A stretch of DNA of 64,000 bases from Shouchella clausii (lineage in GTDB: Bacteria; Bacillota; Bacilli; Bacillales; Bacillaceae_D): positions 3,100,001 through 3,164,000 of the forward strand of contig NZ_CP019985.1 in the NCBI RefSeq assembly GCF_002250115.1, written 5' to 3'. The position numbers and the translations under genes are program-made. Every line of letters begins with the position of its first letter. The first letter of the stretch is position 1. The notes beneath the pieces were generated by a model, which was given only the letters and a program-made list of their open reading frames with translations, was not told the DNA's origin and ran no database searches. This document shows positions 9,378 to 17,264 of the stretch, piece after piece.

Positions 9378-10322
9378 ATGGAGACGGTAAAAACAAAGTT
9401 GACAGGGAAACACTTGCTCACGTTGCTTGACTTTACGCCAACGGAAGTAGCTCAGCTGTTAGAAGAGGCTAAGGCGTTAAAAGCAGCCTTGAAAAAAGGA
9501 GAGCCTCACGCTCTTCTTGCCGGCAAGTCGCTTGGGATGATTTTTGAAAATGCTTCAACGCGTACACGCGTTTCCTTTGAAGTTGGAATGACGCAATTGG
9601 GCGGGCATGCCCTCTTTCTAAGCAGCCGAGATTTGCAAATCGGCAGAGGAGAACCGGTGAAAGACACGGCCAATGTGCTTTCTCGTTATGTAGATGCAAT
9701 TATGATCCGCACGAATTCCCATAAGAAAGTGGCCGAATTTGCAAAGCATTCTTCTGTGCCGGTTATTAACGCCTTAACAGATGCTTTTCATCCTTGTCAG
9801 GCACTGGCAGACGCATTGACCATCATTGAGCATAAAGGCACATTGGCTGGAAAGAAACTTGTCTATATTGGCGACGGCAACAATGTTGCTCATTCCCTTC
9901 TTGCTGTAGGCGCCAAAACGGGTATGGATGTCACAGTTGCAAGTCCGGAAGGTTATGAAGTCGATCGAGCGATTTTTGCTAAAGCGCAAGAAGCCGCTTT
10001 GCAAACAGGTGCCAAGCTGGTGAGCACAAATGACCCTGAAGCAGCTGTGGCAGACGCTGATGTTCTTTATACGGACGTTTGGGCAAGCATGGGCTACGAG
10101 CAAGAGCAAACGAGCAGAGCAGAGGCGCTAGCTCCTTACCAAGTCAATCATAAGTTGGCAAAGGGAGCCAAAAACGATTATCTGTTCTTGCATTGCTTGC
10201 CTGCCCACCGAGGCGAAGAAGTAACAGCAGACGTCATTGATGGCCCCCATTCAGCCATTTATGACCAAGCAGAAAACCGCCTTCATGTACAAAAAGCAAT
10301 TTTGGCTGCCCTTATCCGTTAA
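9378..10322 (+). CDS. argF: Ornithine carbamoyltransferase
   Basis: This 314-residue enzyme condenses ornithine with carbamoyl phosphate to citrulline. The carbamoyl-phosphate loop STRTRVSFE near residue 53, HPCQALAD in the middle and the ornithine-binding HCLPAHRGEE near the C-terminus are present. The open frame extends upstream into carB. The ATG at 9378 is preferred because AGGGGAG lies ten bases upstream and the carB stop is one base before it. It is the last gene of the arginine operon. Argininosuccinate synthase and lyase are not in this window. A hairpin and a dispersed repeat follow. Confidence 0.96.
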   Translation: METVKTKLTGKHLLTLLDFTPTEVAQLLEEAKALKAALKKGEPHALLAGKSLGMIFENASTRTRVSFEVGMTQLGGHALFLSSRDLQIGRGEPVKDTANVLSRYVDAIMIRTNSHKKVAEFAKHSSVPVINALTDAFHPCQALADALTIIEHKGTLAGKKLVYIGDGNNVAHSLLAVGAKTGMDVTVASPEGYEVDRAIFAKAQEAALQTGAKLVSTNDPEAAVADADVLYTDVWASMGYEQEQTSRAEALAPYQVNHKLAKGAKNDYLFLHCLPAHRGEEVTADVIDGPHSAIYDQAENRLHVQKAILAALIR

Positions 10323-10335
10323 TCGCACATATTTC

Positions 10336-10361
10336 AAGGACCAGTATGATTACTGGTCCTT
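10336..10361 (+). terminator. argF terminator hairpin, first copy
   Basis: Hairpin AAGGACCAGT-atgatt-ACTGGTCCTT just after argF. It is not followed by a clear T-run (the next bases are GAGG). Positions 10337-10361 are repeated exactly at 10517-10541. Confidence 0.65.
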
Positions 10362-10516
10362 GAGGTTGTCGACAAAGTCGATAACCGCCCTCAGACTGAT
10401 AGAAAACGCTTGTCAGACGAGAAGTGCAGCCGAGGGAAGATGCGAATAGAACGGGGGTTCATGAGCATATGAGTGAGGCAAACGACGAAGTATGCGAGCG
10501 TTTGTCTACAGTCTGT
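10362..10516 (+). repeat. Dispersed 3'-UTR inverted-repeat element, copy 1
   Basis: A non-coding element lies between two identical terminator hairpins after argF. Imperfect terminal inverted repeats are at 10391-10412 (TCAGACTGATAGAAAACGCT then TG) and 10495-10515 (ending GTTTGTCTACAGTCTG). Internal motifs GAAGATGCGAATAGAA and GAGTGAGGCAAACGACGAAG recur in other copies at 17.2, 20.0, 33.0 and 56.0 kb. The orientation follows argF. It could be a MITE-like element or a structured 3'-UTR RNA; no coding capacity is seen. Confidence 0.75.
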
Positions 10517-10545
10517 AGGACCAGTATGATTACTGGTCCTTTTGC
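10517..10545 (+). terminator. argF terminator hairpin, second copy
   Basis: Exact 25-bp repeat of the first hairpin, here followed by TTTTG. It is probably the original argF terminator, with the repeat element inserted before it. Confidence 0.7.
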
Positions 10546-10653
10546 CGCTTAGCTCCTACAAAGAAAAGGCAATTTCTTGTTTTCAGCCTGCTCTTTTTTC
10601 CCATCTTGCACATAGAATAGAATAACGACGAATAAAAGCAGGAGAGATAAAGA

Positions 10654-11346
10654 ATGCCCGTCTATGTTCGCTATATTGACCTTAGTGGGTATACGTACAG
10701 TTATAGCTTGCCAGAGCGTCCAAATGGGTATGCGGTGTTTGTGATGGCGGACGATGACTCTCCTTATAAAGAAAAGGCACGTGTGCTTGCAAACAGCTTG
10801 ATTGAAAAAGGTTACATGGTATTAACAGCCTTCCACCTAAAAGCACATTGGGGTTCGCCAAAAGCGGTTGCTCATGCCAGACAGGTTATTTCCCTTTTCC
10901 TAAAACAAGAAACGGTGAATAAACGGATTTTTATTTGTGCTGAAGGGGCGAGTGCCCTAATTGCCAAACAACTACTAGCGGATGCAACCCTTGAAGTGAG
11001 GGCTGCTGCTTTAATCAAGCCAGTGTTGTCATTAGAAGCGGCCCTTCAAGCAATCAATAAAGACGAATTGGCTGGCAAACGTTTTTTAAAGGAAGTCAAA
11101 GCAGCATACGAGATAAATGGACAAATCGATGTCGCATATTTGCGGGCTCTTGACCAGCAGCAGCGTTTAATCGATCGCAACCGCCCACTTGCGGCAACAC
11201 GTATTTATCAATTATTTTCTGAAGCAACAGCACAACCGACCAACCTTTCAAGCGCCCAATATGCAGACTATTACTTTTTAGCTTCTTTACAAAACCCAGC
11301 TGAATTAAGCAAGCAAATGGCTTCCTTTTTTGCTTCTTTCCATTGA
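10654..11346 (+). CDS. yjaU: YjaU-like protein
   Basis: This 230-residue soluble protein has no catalytic motif I can name with certainty. The N-terminal third reads like the start of an alpha/beta-hydrolase fold: strand VFVMADDD, then a stretch resembling a nucleophile elbow at CAEGASALIAKQ, where the expected GXSXG is degenerate. By position (after argF, before a YjaV-like epimerase and comZ) it corresponds to B. subtilis yjaU, whose function is not known to me. The ATG at 10654 follows AGGAGAG. It ends about 55 bp before the yjaV start and is probably co-transcribed with it. Confidence 0.65.
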   Translation: MPVYVRYIDLSGYTYSYSLPERPNGYAVFVMADDDSPYKEKARVLANSLIEKGYMVLTAFHLKAHWGSPKAVAHARQVISLFLKQETVNKRIFICAEGASALIAKQLLADATLEVRAAALIKPVLSLEAALQAINKDELAGKRFLKEVKAAYEINGQIDVAYLRALDQQQRLIDRNRPLAATRIYQLFSEATAQPTNLSSAQYADYYFLASLQNPAELSKQMASFFASFH

Positions 11347-11401
11347 AAGTTCGAGGATGATAACGAAATTAGTAACGATAAGGAAAGGGGAGACAAGGAC
11401 G

Positions 11402-12238
11402 GTGAAGCATGTCAAAATTGCAGGAGGCCTTGGGTTTATTGGCTTTCATTTGGCGCAGAAGTTGCTTGATGAAGGCTGTTTGGTTACGGCGGTTGATTCA
11501 TTAGAAAATCGTAGTGAGTTAAAACTTGCCTTAGAAATGGAGCTTGGTCGCAATGCCCATTTTACCTTTTTGCAAACAAAGATTGAACAGGCTGATTTTG
11601 CCGATGCAGATGTGGTGGTTTATGCAGCCGATAATGAAAATTGGACTGCTTTAGAAGCGGTTTTGCGCCAGTGCCAGCCTGACTGTTTATTTGTGTTTTT
11701 GTCAACGACGGATGTTTACGAAAATAGCGGTGAATGGCGGGTACAGCCTGTGAGTGACTATGGGAAAGCGATGTTGGCGCAAGAAGAGAACATTCGCGTG
11801 ACTTGTGCAGAAACGGGAGTTGCCGCTGTCATTATTCGTTTACCGACTGTTTACGGGCTCCATCAGCCTTATCATTTAAAACTAGGCAGACAGTTCGTAT
11901 CTTATGAGGACGAAACAGGCAAAACGGAATCCATGCATGATCTTCTTTATATTGACGATGTGATACGCGCTTTAGCTGCAGCGATGGCGATGGACAGCGG
12001 GCAGCATACCATTCATTTAGGGAGCGGCACATCCAATCCGTTCGACCGGACAGGGAATAGCAATGGGCTTGATTATCAAAAAGCTCATGAGCTATTAGGC
12101 TTTTTTCCACGGACTTCTTTAGCAGAGGGCATGAAAAAATACCAACTTGCCAACGAAGAATGGCAAAGGCAAAAAAAACTGGCTGCGATGTACGAGGAAA
12201 CAAAGAGCATGGCAGTTAAGCATCCAAACGATCAGTAA
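11402..12238 (+). CDS. yjaV: NAD-dependent epimerase/dehydratase family protein, YjaV-like
   Basis: This 278-residue Rossmann-fold protein of the extended SDR type has an N-terminal nucleotide-binding loop IAGGLGFIGFHLA. The loop is a variant of GXXGXXG with Gly-Leu-Gly-Phe-Ile-Gly. A conserved VYGLHQPYH segment resembles the substrate region of sugar-nucleotide epimerases. The usual YxxxK appears as YGKAM after the STTDVYENSGE stretch. I chose the GTG at 11402, which puts the Rossmann strand at the N-terminus; the frame stays open upstream. The substrate is unknown. The position matches yjaV in the B. subtilis argF-yjaU-yjaV-comZ order. Confidence 0.65.
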   Translation: MKHVKIAGGLGFIGFHLAQKLLDEGCLVTAVDSLENRSELKLALEMELGRNAHFTFLQTKIEQADFADADVVVYAADNENWTALEAVLRQCQPDCLFVFLSTTDVYENSGEWRVQPVSDYGKAMLAQEENIRVTCAETGVAAVIIRLPTVYGLHQPYHLKLGRQFVSYEDETGKTESMHDLLYIDDVIRALAAAMAMDSGQHTIHLGSGTSNPFDRTGNSNGLDYQKAHELLGFFPRTSLAEGMKKYQLANEEWQRQKKLAAMYEETKSMAVKHPNDQ

Positions 12239-12248
12239 CAAAGATGAC

Positions 12249-12289
12249 CAAAAAAACGGCAGTTGCATTTTTCACAACTGCCGTTTCTT
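12249..12289. terminator. Bidirectional terminator between yjaV and prfC
   Basis: AAACGGCAGTTG and CAACTGCCGTTT arms around a 9-nt loop, with A-run and T-rich flanks, between convergent genes. Confidence 0.85.
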
Positions 12290-12295
12290 CGTGTT

Positions 12296-13903
12296 TTACT
12301 CGGTCATGCTGTCTTGGTAAAAGGAGTTTTCGTAAAAATGGAGGCCTGGATATTTTTCTTGTGCAGTCCTCATTTGGAATTCATTTTCAAACAAAGCAAC
12401 AATCCGTCCTTCTCTATCGGTGACGAGGTTGCGCTGTTTCTCTTTAAATCGTTTCATCTCTTCTTCGCCGCCGCTAATCCAACGGGCAAAGGAAAACGGC
12501 AACCGTTCCATCTGGATATCGACATTGTATTCAGCGTGGAGACGGTGTTCAAGCACTTCAAATTGGAGCACGCCGACCACGCCGACAATTTGTTGTTCAA
12601 CGTACTTTTTATAAGTTTTAAATAACTGGATCGCGCCCTCTTCCGTTAATTGTTGCAAGCCTTTTTCATATGATTTGTGCTTTAATGCTTCTTTCACCGT
12701 AATGCTTGCGAAGTGCTCTGGTGAGAAATGAGGCATTTCATTAAACTCGAACGGTTCGCCGACGACAAGCGTATCGCCGATTCGAAATGTGCCTGGGTCA
12801 AATAAACCGATAATGTCGCCAGCATACGCCTCGTCAACAATGCTGCGGTTTTGTGCTAAAAATTGTGTTGGCTGTGAAAGTTTGAGCGGTTTGTTGGTCC
12901 GGACGTGCTTGACGTTCATTCCCCGTTTAAATGTACCAGAAGTGATCCGCAAAAAAGCGACGCGGTCCCGGTGTTTAGCATTCATATTGGCTTGCACTTT
13001 AAAAATAAAACCGGAAAAAGGTTCCCGTGAAAGGGGATCAATCGTACCGATGGAGCTCTCCCGCGAAGCCGGAGCTGGAGAAAGCTTTAAAAAATGGTCA
13101 AGAAATGTTTGTACGCCAAAACTTGAAATCGCTGAACCGAAAAACACCGGTGTCAGTTCGCCTTTGTCAATCCGTTCTTTGTCATATTCATCACCAGCGA
13201 CGTCAAGGAGTTCTAGCTCTTCCCGGAACTGCCGGACCAGTTGTTCATCGCCGATTGCCTCATCAAGCTTCGGATCGTCTGGCCCGCTTAGTTGAATCGT
13301 ATCGATCTCCTTTGGATTGGCAGGGTTGTATAATTCTAGTTTTTGCTGGTGACGGTCATAGACAGCTTTAAAAGATTGGCCCATGCCAATCGGCCAGCCC
13401 ATTGGGTATGAACGAATGCCAAGTAGATTTTCTAGTTCTTCCATTAATTCAAATGGGTCGCGCCCTTGACGGTCAAGTTTGTTAATGAACGTGAAAATCG
13501 GAATATTGCGGAGGCGGCAGACTTTAAAAAGCTTTTTTGTCTGTGCTTCAACTCCTTTGGCAGCGTCAATTAACATCGCGGCAGAATCAGCTGCGGTCAA
13601 TGTGCGGTACGTATCTTCCGAAAAATCTTCGTGGCCAGGCGTATCCAAAATATTGACATGAAAGCCGTTGTACTGGAATTCAAGCACAGAGCTTGTAACC
13701 GAGATGCCACGCTGCTTTTCAATTTCCATCCAATCACTCATTGCATGTTTGCTATTTTTGCGCCCTTTCACTGTCCCTGCTTCACGTATGGCACCGCCAA
13801 AAAGAAGCAATTTTTCAGTTAATGTTGTTTTTCCGGCATCGGGGTGGGAGATAATCGCAAAGGTGCGCCTTGCTAAAATTTCTTCTTTTAATGCTGGGTT
13901 CAT
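12296..13903 (-). CDS. prfC: Peptide chain release factor 3
   Basis: This 535-residue translational GTPase promotes recycling of RF1/RF2 from the ribosome after termination. The G1 loop SHPDAGKTTLTEK, G2/G3 region DTPGHEDFSEDTYRT and G4 NKLDRQG are intact. The C-terminal domain carries the RF3-type sequence rather than that of EF-G. Length is typical. GAGG lies upstream of the ATG at 13903. It stands on the minus strand between yjaV and comZ, where B. subtilis has med, so it is an insertion relative to that gene order. B. subtilis itself has no RF3 as far as I recall. Confidence 0.93.
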   Translation of the reverse strand: MNPALKEEILARRTFAIISHPDAGKTTLTEKLLLFGGAIREAGTVKGRKNSKHAMSDWMEIEKQRGISVTSSVLEFQYNGFHVNILDTPGHEDFSEDTYRTLTAADSAAMLIDAAKGVEAQTKKLFKVCRLRNIPIFTFINKLDRQGRDPFELMEELENLLGIRSYPMGWPIGMGQSFKAVYDRHQQKLELYNPANPKEIDTIQLSGPDDPKLDEAIGDEQLVRQFREELELLDVAGDEYDKERIDKGELTPVFFGSAISSFGVQTFLDHFLKLSPAPASRESSIGTIDPLSREPFSGFIFKVQANMNAKHRDRVAFLRITSGTFKRGMNVKHVRTNKPLKLSQPTQFLAQNRSIVDEAYAGDIIGLFDPGTFRIGDTLVVGEPFEFNEMPHFSPEHFASITVKEALKHKSYEKGLQQLTEEGAIQLFKTYKKYVEQQIVGVVGVLQFEVLEHRLHAEYNVDIQMERLPFSFARWISGGEEEMKRFKEKQRNLVTDREGRIVALFENEFQMRTAQEKYPGLHFYENSFYQDSMTE

Positions 13904-14048
13904 GAATCAACCTCATTTCCAAATCGATTTTTCCATTATAACAAGAAACAGCCCTGCTTTCATCTTCGAAAAGCAAATCGGTCTATCCTTGCCATCGAGC
14001 AACCGTTCAGTTATCTTAAAAGAGAATACATAAAAAGGGGTTATTTCA

Positions 14049-14231
14049 ATGGAACAGCACGAAAGAAATTTGAAGTTCATGGAAATCGCCATGAAGCATG
14101 TACCTGAAGCGCGGAAATTGCTAGAAGGCAAAGGCATAGAAGTAACAATGGATGAACTGCAGCCGCTGCTAGCATTGTTGCTTCATGTGATGAACGAAGC
14201 GTATGAACTTGGGTTAAACGAGCAGGAATGA
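14049..14231 (+). CDS. comZ: ComG operon repressor ComZ
   Basis: This 60-residue protein matches the ComZ pattern in E-H-x-x-x-L-x-F-x-x-I-A-M-K near the N-terminus and M-x-E-A-Y-E-L-G near the C-terminus. In B. subtilis ComZ negatively affects comG expression. The ATG follows AAAAGGGG. In B. subtilis comZ is co-transcribed with med; here med is absent and the divergent prfC occupies that side. The comG genes it is expected to control lie about 35 kb downstream in this window. Confidence 0.85.
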   Translation: MEQHERNLKFMEIAMKHVPEARKLLEGKGIEVTMDELQPLLALLLHVMNEAYELGLNEQE

Positions 14232-14434
14232 TAAAGGATAACCGGTAAACGCAAAATACGGCACAGGTTTGTGTACAAGCACGACAGAGCGAACTTCAAA
14301 GCAGGATGAGATAACGGCTGCGCCCTTGCTGTCACCCCGACGATGAAACAGAGAAGGCTCGATTCGGGAAAACGAAAGGATGGAAGAAATGATCCACCAA
14401 TGGGTTAAGCATTGATGGATGAAAAGGACATGAG

Positions 14435-14710
14435 CTAGTCGCCATCTTTCGTTTCTTTTTTGCTTTGCCAAAGTTCTTTGGCTGCGCCAATGACAGGTTT
14501 GACTTGTTCAATAATAGGGGAGATTGCCTGAATGAGGGCAATGACTTGGACGAGCTGGCTTGTATTGTCTACTTCACTTGTATTGTTTCCTTCATCGGTC
14601 GCTTCTGGCGCTAGTTCTGCTTCTGTTTCTTGTTTGACTGGTTCGCTTTGTCTTGGCGGCCTTGGGCCAAACATCATTGTTGAGAAGAAGTCTTGATCGC
14701 TGTTGCGCAT
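14435..14710 (-). CDS. Hypothetical protein at the yjzB position
   Basis: This 91-residue protein has a low-complexity acidic N-terminal half (Pro/Glu-rich after FFSTMMFGPRPP) and a C-terminal helix with hydrophobic repeats (LVQVIALIQAISPIIEQVKPV) ending in a charged tail. I recognise no family. The longer upstream open frame is rejected because AAGGAGGC sits just before the ATG at 14710. It lies between comZ and fabH, where B. subtilis has yjzB, but on the opposite strand to its neighbours, and I cannot claim homology. The N-terminal MFGP is reminiscent of small spore or coat proteins, a weak hint only. Confidence 0.6.
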   Translation of the reverse strand: MRNSDQDFFSTMMFGPRPPRQSEPVKQETEAELAPEATDEGNNTSEVDNTSQLVQVIALIQAISPIIEQVKPVIGAAKELWQSKKETKDGD

Positions 14711-14818
14711 ATGTGACGCCTCCTTCTGTTCCTTTCGTTTTATATTAGTGTATAGCCATTCGCCGTAATCGTGAGACGGCATGCGCCCGTTCTCGCCCTC
14801 ATTTAAACAAAAACGTTC

Positions 14819-14865
14819 TGGACAGCAACAAAAATGGTTGCTAATATTAGGATCAGGTACTAATT
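14819..14865 (+). promoter_or_regulatory. fabH promoter with FapR operator
   Basis: Sigma-A-like TGGACA at 14819-14824, 17 bp, TAATAT at 14842-14847. A FapR-type palindrome ATTAGGATCAGGTACTAAT at 14846-14864 overlaps the -10 and the transcription start. On the other strand it reads TTAGTACCTGATCCTAA, very close to the FapR consensus. Malonyl-CoA-relieved repression of fabH-fabF is expected. Confidence 0.85.
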
Positions 14866-14904
14866 TTAAAAACACGTCTTTTAACAGTAGGAAGGGGTAG
14901 ACGT

Positions 14905-15840
14905 ATGCCAAAGGCAGGAATTTTAGGGCTCGGTCGTTATGTACCGGAAAAACGTGTTACAAACCATGATCTAGAAAAGTTCTTAGATACATCTGACGAA
15001 TGGATTAAAAGCCGTACTGGGATTGAAGAAAGGCGTTTTGCTGAAGGTGTGGAAACATCCGAAATGGCTTATGAATCGGCGCTTAGCGCTCTAAAAGCTG
15101 CAAAGCTTTCAGCAGAAGAGATTGATTTAATTTTGGTGGCGACCGTAACGCCTGACATGGTTTTTCCAACGGTCTCGACAATGATCCAAGACCGCCTTGG
15201 TGCAAAGAATGCAGCAGCAATGGATATTAGCGCAGCTTGTGCAGGCTTTATTTATGGTGTGGCTACCGCCCAACAATTTATTGAAACAAGCGCCTATAAG
15301 CATGTGCTTGTTGTTGGTGTTGAAAAACTTACAAAATTTGTGAATATGGAAGACCGTAATACCGCCGTTTTGTTTGGCGATGGCGCTGGAGCCGCTGTCA
15401 TTGGCCCGGTGGCAGAGGATAAAGGCATTCTCGCTTTTGATCTTGGCGCAGACGGTTCAGGCGGCATGCACATTAACAAAAAAGGCCCTTTTATTGAAAT
15501 GAATGGCAGAGAAGTGTTCAAATTCGCTGTTCGGCAAATGGGGGATGCTTCTTTGCGCGTATTAAGCAAAGCGGGCTTAGGAAAAGAGGATGTCGACTTT
15601 CTTGTTCCTCATCAAGCGAATATTCGTATAATGGAAGCCTCTCGTGAACGTTTAGAACTGCCTCGAGAGAAAATGTCCGTAAATGTAAACAAATACGGAA
15701 ACACTTCGGCTGCTTCGATCCCGATTGCGCTAGTGGAAGAAGTCGAACAAGGAAAAATCAAAGACGGGGACGTCATTGTGCTCGTCGGCTTTGGTGCAGG
15801 CCTAGTATGGGGCTCATTGGCGATTCGCTGGGGCCGGTAA
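14905..15840 (+). CDS. fabH: 3-oxoacyl-ACP synthase III
   Basis: This 311-residue KASIII starts fatty-acid elongation by condensing acyl-CoA primers with malonyl-ACP. The catalytic triad is intact: Cys112 in SAACAGF, His236 in VPHQAN and Asn266 in KYGNTSAAS. The chain is full length. The ATG at 14905 follows GGAAGGGG. It is first in a fabH-fabF pair behind a FapR box, as for B. subtilis fabHA-fabF. Bacillus KASIII enzymes use branched primers, so a role in iso/anteiso fatty acids is inferred from the family. Confidence 0.96.
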   Translation: MPKAGILGLGRYVPEKRVTNHDLEKFLDTSDEWIKSRTGIEERRFAEGVETSEMAYESALSALKAAKLSAEEIDLILVATVTPDMVFPTVSTMIQDRLGAKNAAAMDISAACAGFIYGVATAQQFIETSAYKHVLVVGVEKLTKFVNMEDRNTAVLFGDGAGAAVIGPVAEDKGILAFDLGADGSGGMHINKKGPFIEMNGREVFKFAVRQMGDASLRVLSKAGLGKEDVDFLVPHQANIRIMEASRERLELPREKMSVNVNKYGNTSAASIPIALVEEVEQGKIKDGDVIVLVGFGAGLVWGSLAIRWGR

Positions 15841-15888
15841 CGCATGGCCGATATGGAAAAGTAGGATAAAGAAAAGGAGCGATACAAA

Positions 15889-17130
15889 GTGGAAAAACGA
15901 CGTGTAGTTGTAACAGGCCTTGGGGCGGTTACACCGCTCGGGCTCGATGCAAAAACATCTTGGGAACAGGCGAAAGCAGGAAAGTCGGGCATTGGCTATT
16001 TGACCCGTATAGATGCAGCTGCTTTTCCAATGAAAGTGGCAGCAGAAATTGCTGATTTTGATCCGACTGTTGCGATTGATCGCAAAGAAGTTCGGAAAAT
16101 GGATCGCTTTACCCAGTTTGCGGTTGTTTCAGCCAAAGAAGCATTAGCGGATGCTGGGCTAGAAATTACACCTGAAAATGCTGATCGCGTTGGCGTTTGG
16201 ATTGGCTCAGGGATTGGCGGAATGGAAACGTATGAAAATCAATTCCGCATCTTTTTAGAAAAAGGTCAACGCCGCGTTAGCCCCTTTTTCGTGCCGATGA
16301 TGATTCCAGATATGGCAAGCGGGCAAGTGTCGATCTTTACAGGAGCAAAAGGCCCGAATTCGTGCTCTGTAACGGCGTGCGCATCAGGGACAAATTCAAT
16401 CGGTGATGCTTTTAAAGTGATACAGCGAGGGAATGCTGACGTCATGATTACAGGTGGAAGTGAAGCTCCTATTACAAATATGGCTGTGGCTGGTTTCTCA
16501 TCAGCTAAAGCCATTACAACAAGCGATGACCCGGCAACGGCTTCGAGGCCATTTGATGCCAACCGCAGCGGCTTTGTTATGGGTGAAGGAGCAGGCATAT
16601 TAATTTTGGAAAGCTTAGAGTCTGCAAAAGCGAGAGGTGCCCACATTTATGCGGAAATTGTCGGCTATGGCTCAACAGGGGACGCCTTCCACGTCACCAG
16701 TCCTGCTCCCGAAGGTGAAGGAGGAGCGCGCAGCATGCAGGCAGCGATCGACGACGCCGGTCTAGCTCCTGAAGAGGTTAGCTACATTAATGCCCATGGA
16801 ACAAGCACAGAGCTAAATGATCCTTATGAAACAAAGGCAATAAAAACCGTATTTGGCGAGCACGCCTATAAACTGGCAATAAGTTCAACGAAATCAATGA
16901 CAGGGCACCTGCTTGGAGCGGCTGGAGCAGTGGAAGCCATTTTCTCAGTGAAAGCAATTGACGAAGACATCATCCCGCCAACGATTAACTTGGAAACGCC
17001 AGACCCTGAGTGCGACTTAGATTATGTGCCTAACGAAGCGAGACAAGCACCTGTCCATGTTGCTTTAAGCAACTCACTCGGCTTTGGCGGCCACAACGCC
17101 TCACTCGTATTTAAAAAATGGGTTGAATAA
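15889..17130 (+). CDS. fabF: 3-oxoacyl-ACP synthase II
   Basis: This 413-residue condensing enzyme elongates acyl-ACP with malonyl-ACP. The Cys-His-His triad is visible: Cys in TACASGTNS near residue 162, His in NAHGTST and His in [10 protein letters not shown]. The GTG start at 15889 is set by AAAGGAGC nine bases upstream. It lies 48 bp after fabH and should be co-transcribed and FapR-regulated. Downstream come a truncated copy of the dispersed 3'-UTR repeat and then a perfect terminator palindrome shared with the convergent gene. Confidence 0.96.
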   Translation: MEKRRVVVTGLGAVTPLGLDAKTSWEQAKAGKSGIGYLTRIDAAAFPMKVAAEIADFDPTVAIDRKEVRKMDRFTQFAVVSAKEALADAGLEITPENADRVGVWIGSGIGGMETYENQFRIFLEKGQRRVSPFFVPMMIPDMASGQVSIFTGAKGPNSCSVTACASGTNSIGDAFKVIQRGNADVMITGGSEAPITNMAVAGFSSAKAITTSDDPATASRPFDANRSGFVMGEGAGILILESLESAKARGAHIYAEIVGYGSTGDAFHVTSPAPEGEGGARSMQAAIDDAGLAPEEVSYINAHGTSTELNDPYETKAIKTVFGEHAYKLAISSTKSMTGHLLGAAGAVEAIFSVKAIDEDIIPPTINLETPDPECDLDYVPNEARQAPVHVALSNSLGFGGHNASLVFKKWVE

Positions 17131-17144
17131 CAAACACCGATTGG

Positions 17145-17230
17145 ACAGTCGAGTGAAGCCGAGTGAAAATAGGTTCATGCGTATAGAAGTGAGGCAAACG
17201 GCAGCATATGCGAGCGTTTGTCTATAATCT
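17145..17230 (+). repeat. Dispersed 3'-UTR repeat, copy 2 (left end lost)
   Basis: The right-hand part of the family is kept: GTGAGGCAAACGGCAGCA, then CGAGCGTTTGTCTA at 17211-17224, matching copy 1. The left inverted repeat is missing or degenerate (ACAGTCGAGTGAAGCCGAG). It follows fabF on the same strand and its right end abuts the terminator at 17231. Confidence 0.65.
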
Positions 17231-17264
17231 AAAAAGAGGCTGGTGATCACCAGCCTCTTTGTTT
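17231..17264. terminator. Bidirectional terminator between fabF and the tRNA nucleotidyltransferase gene
   Basis: Perfect palindrome of GAGGCTGGTGATCACCAGCC type with A-run before and T-run after. Confidence 0.88.

Noticed and set aside
12263-13371. Plus-strand ORFs of 120, 168 and 114 aa
   Set aside because: They are shadows of the minus-strand prfC gene, whose GTPase motifs are intact; the shadow translations show no family pattern.
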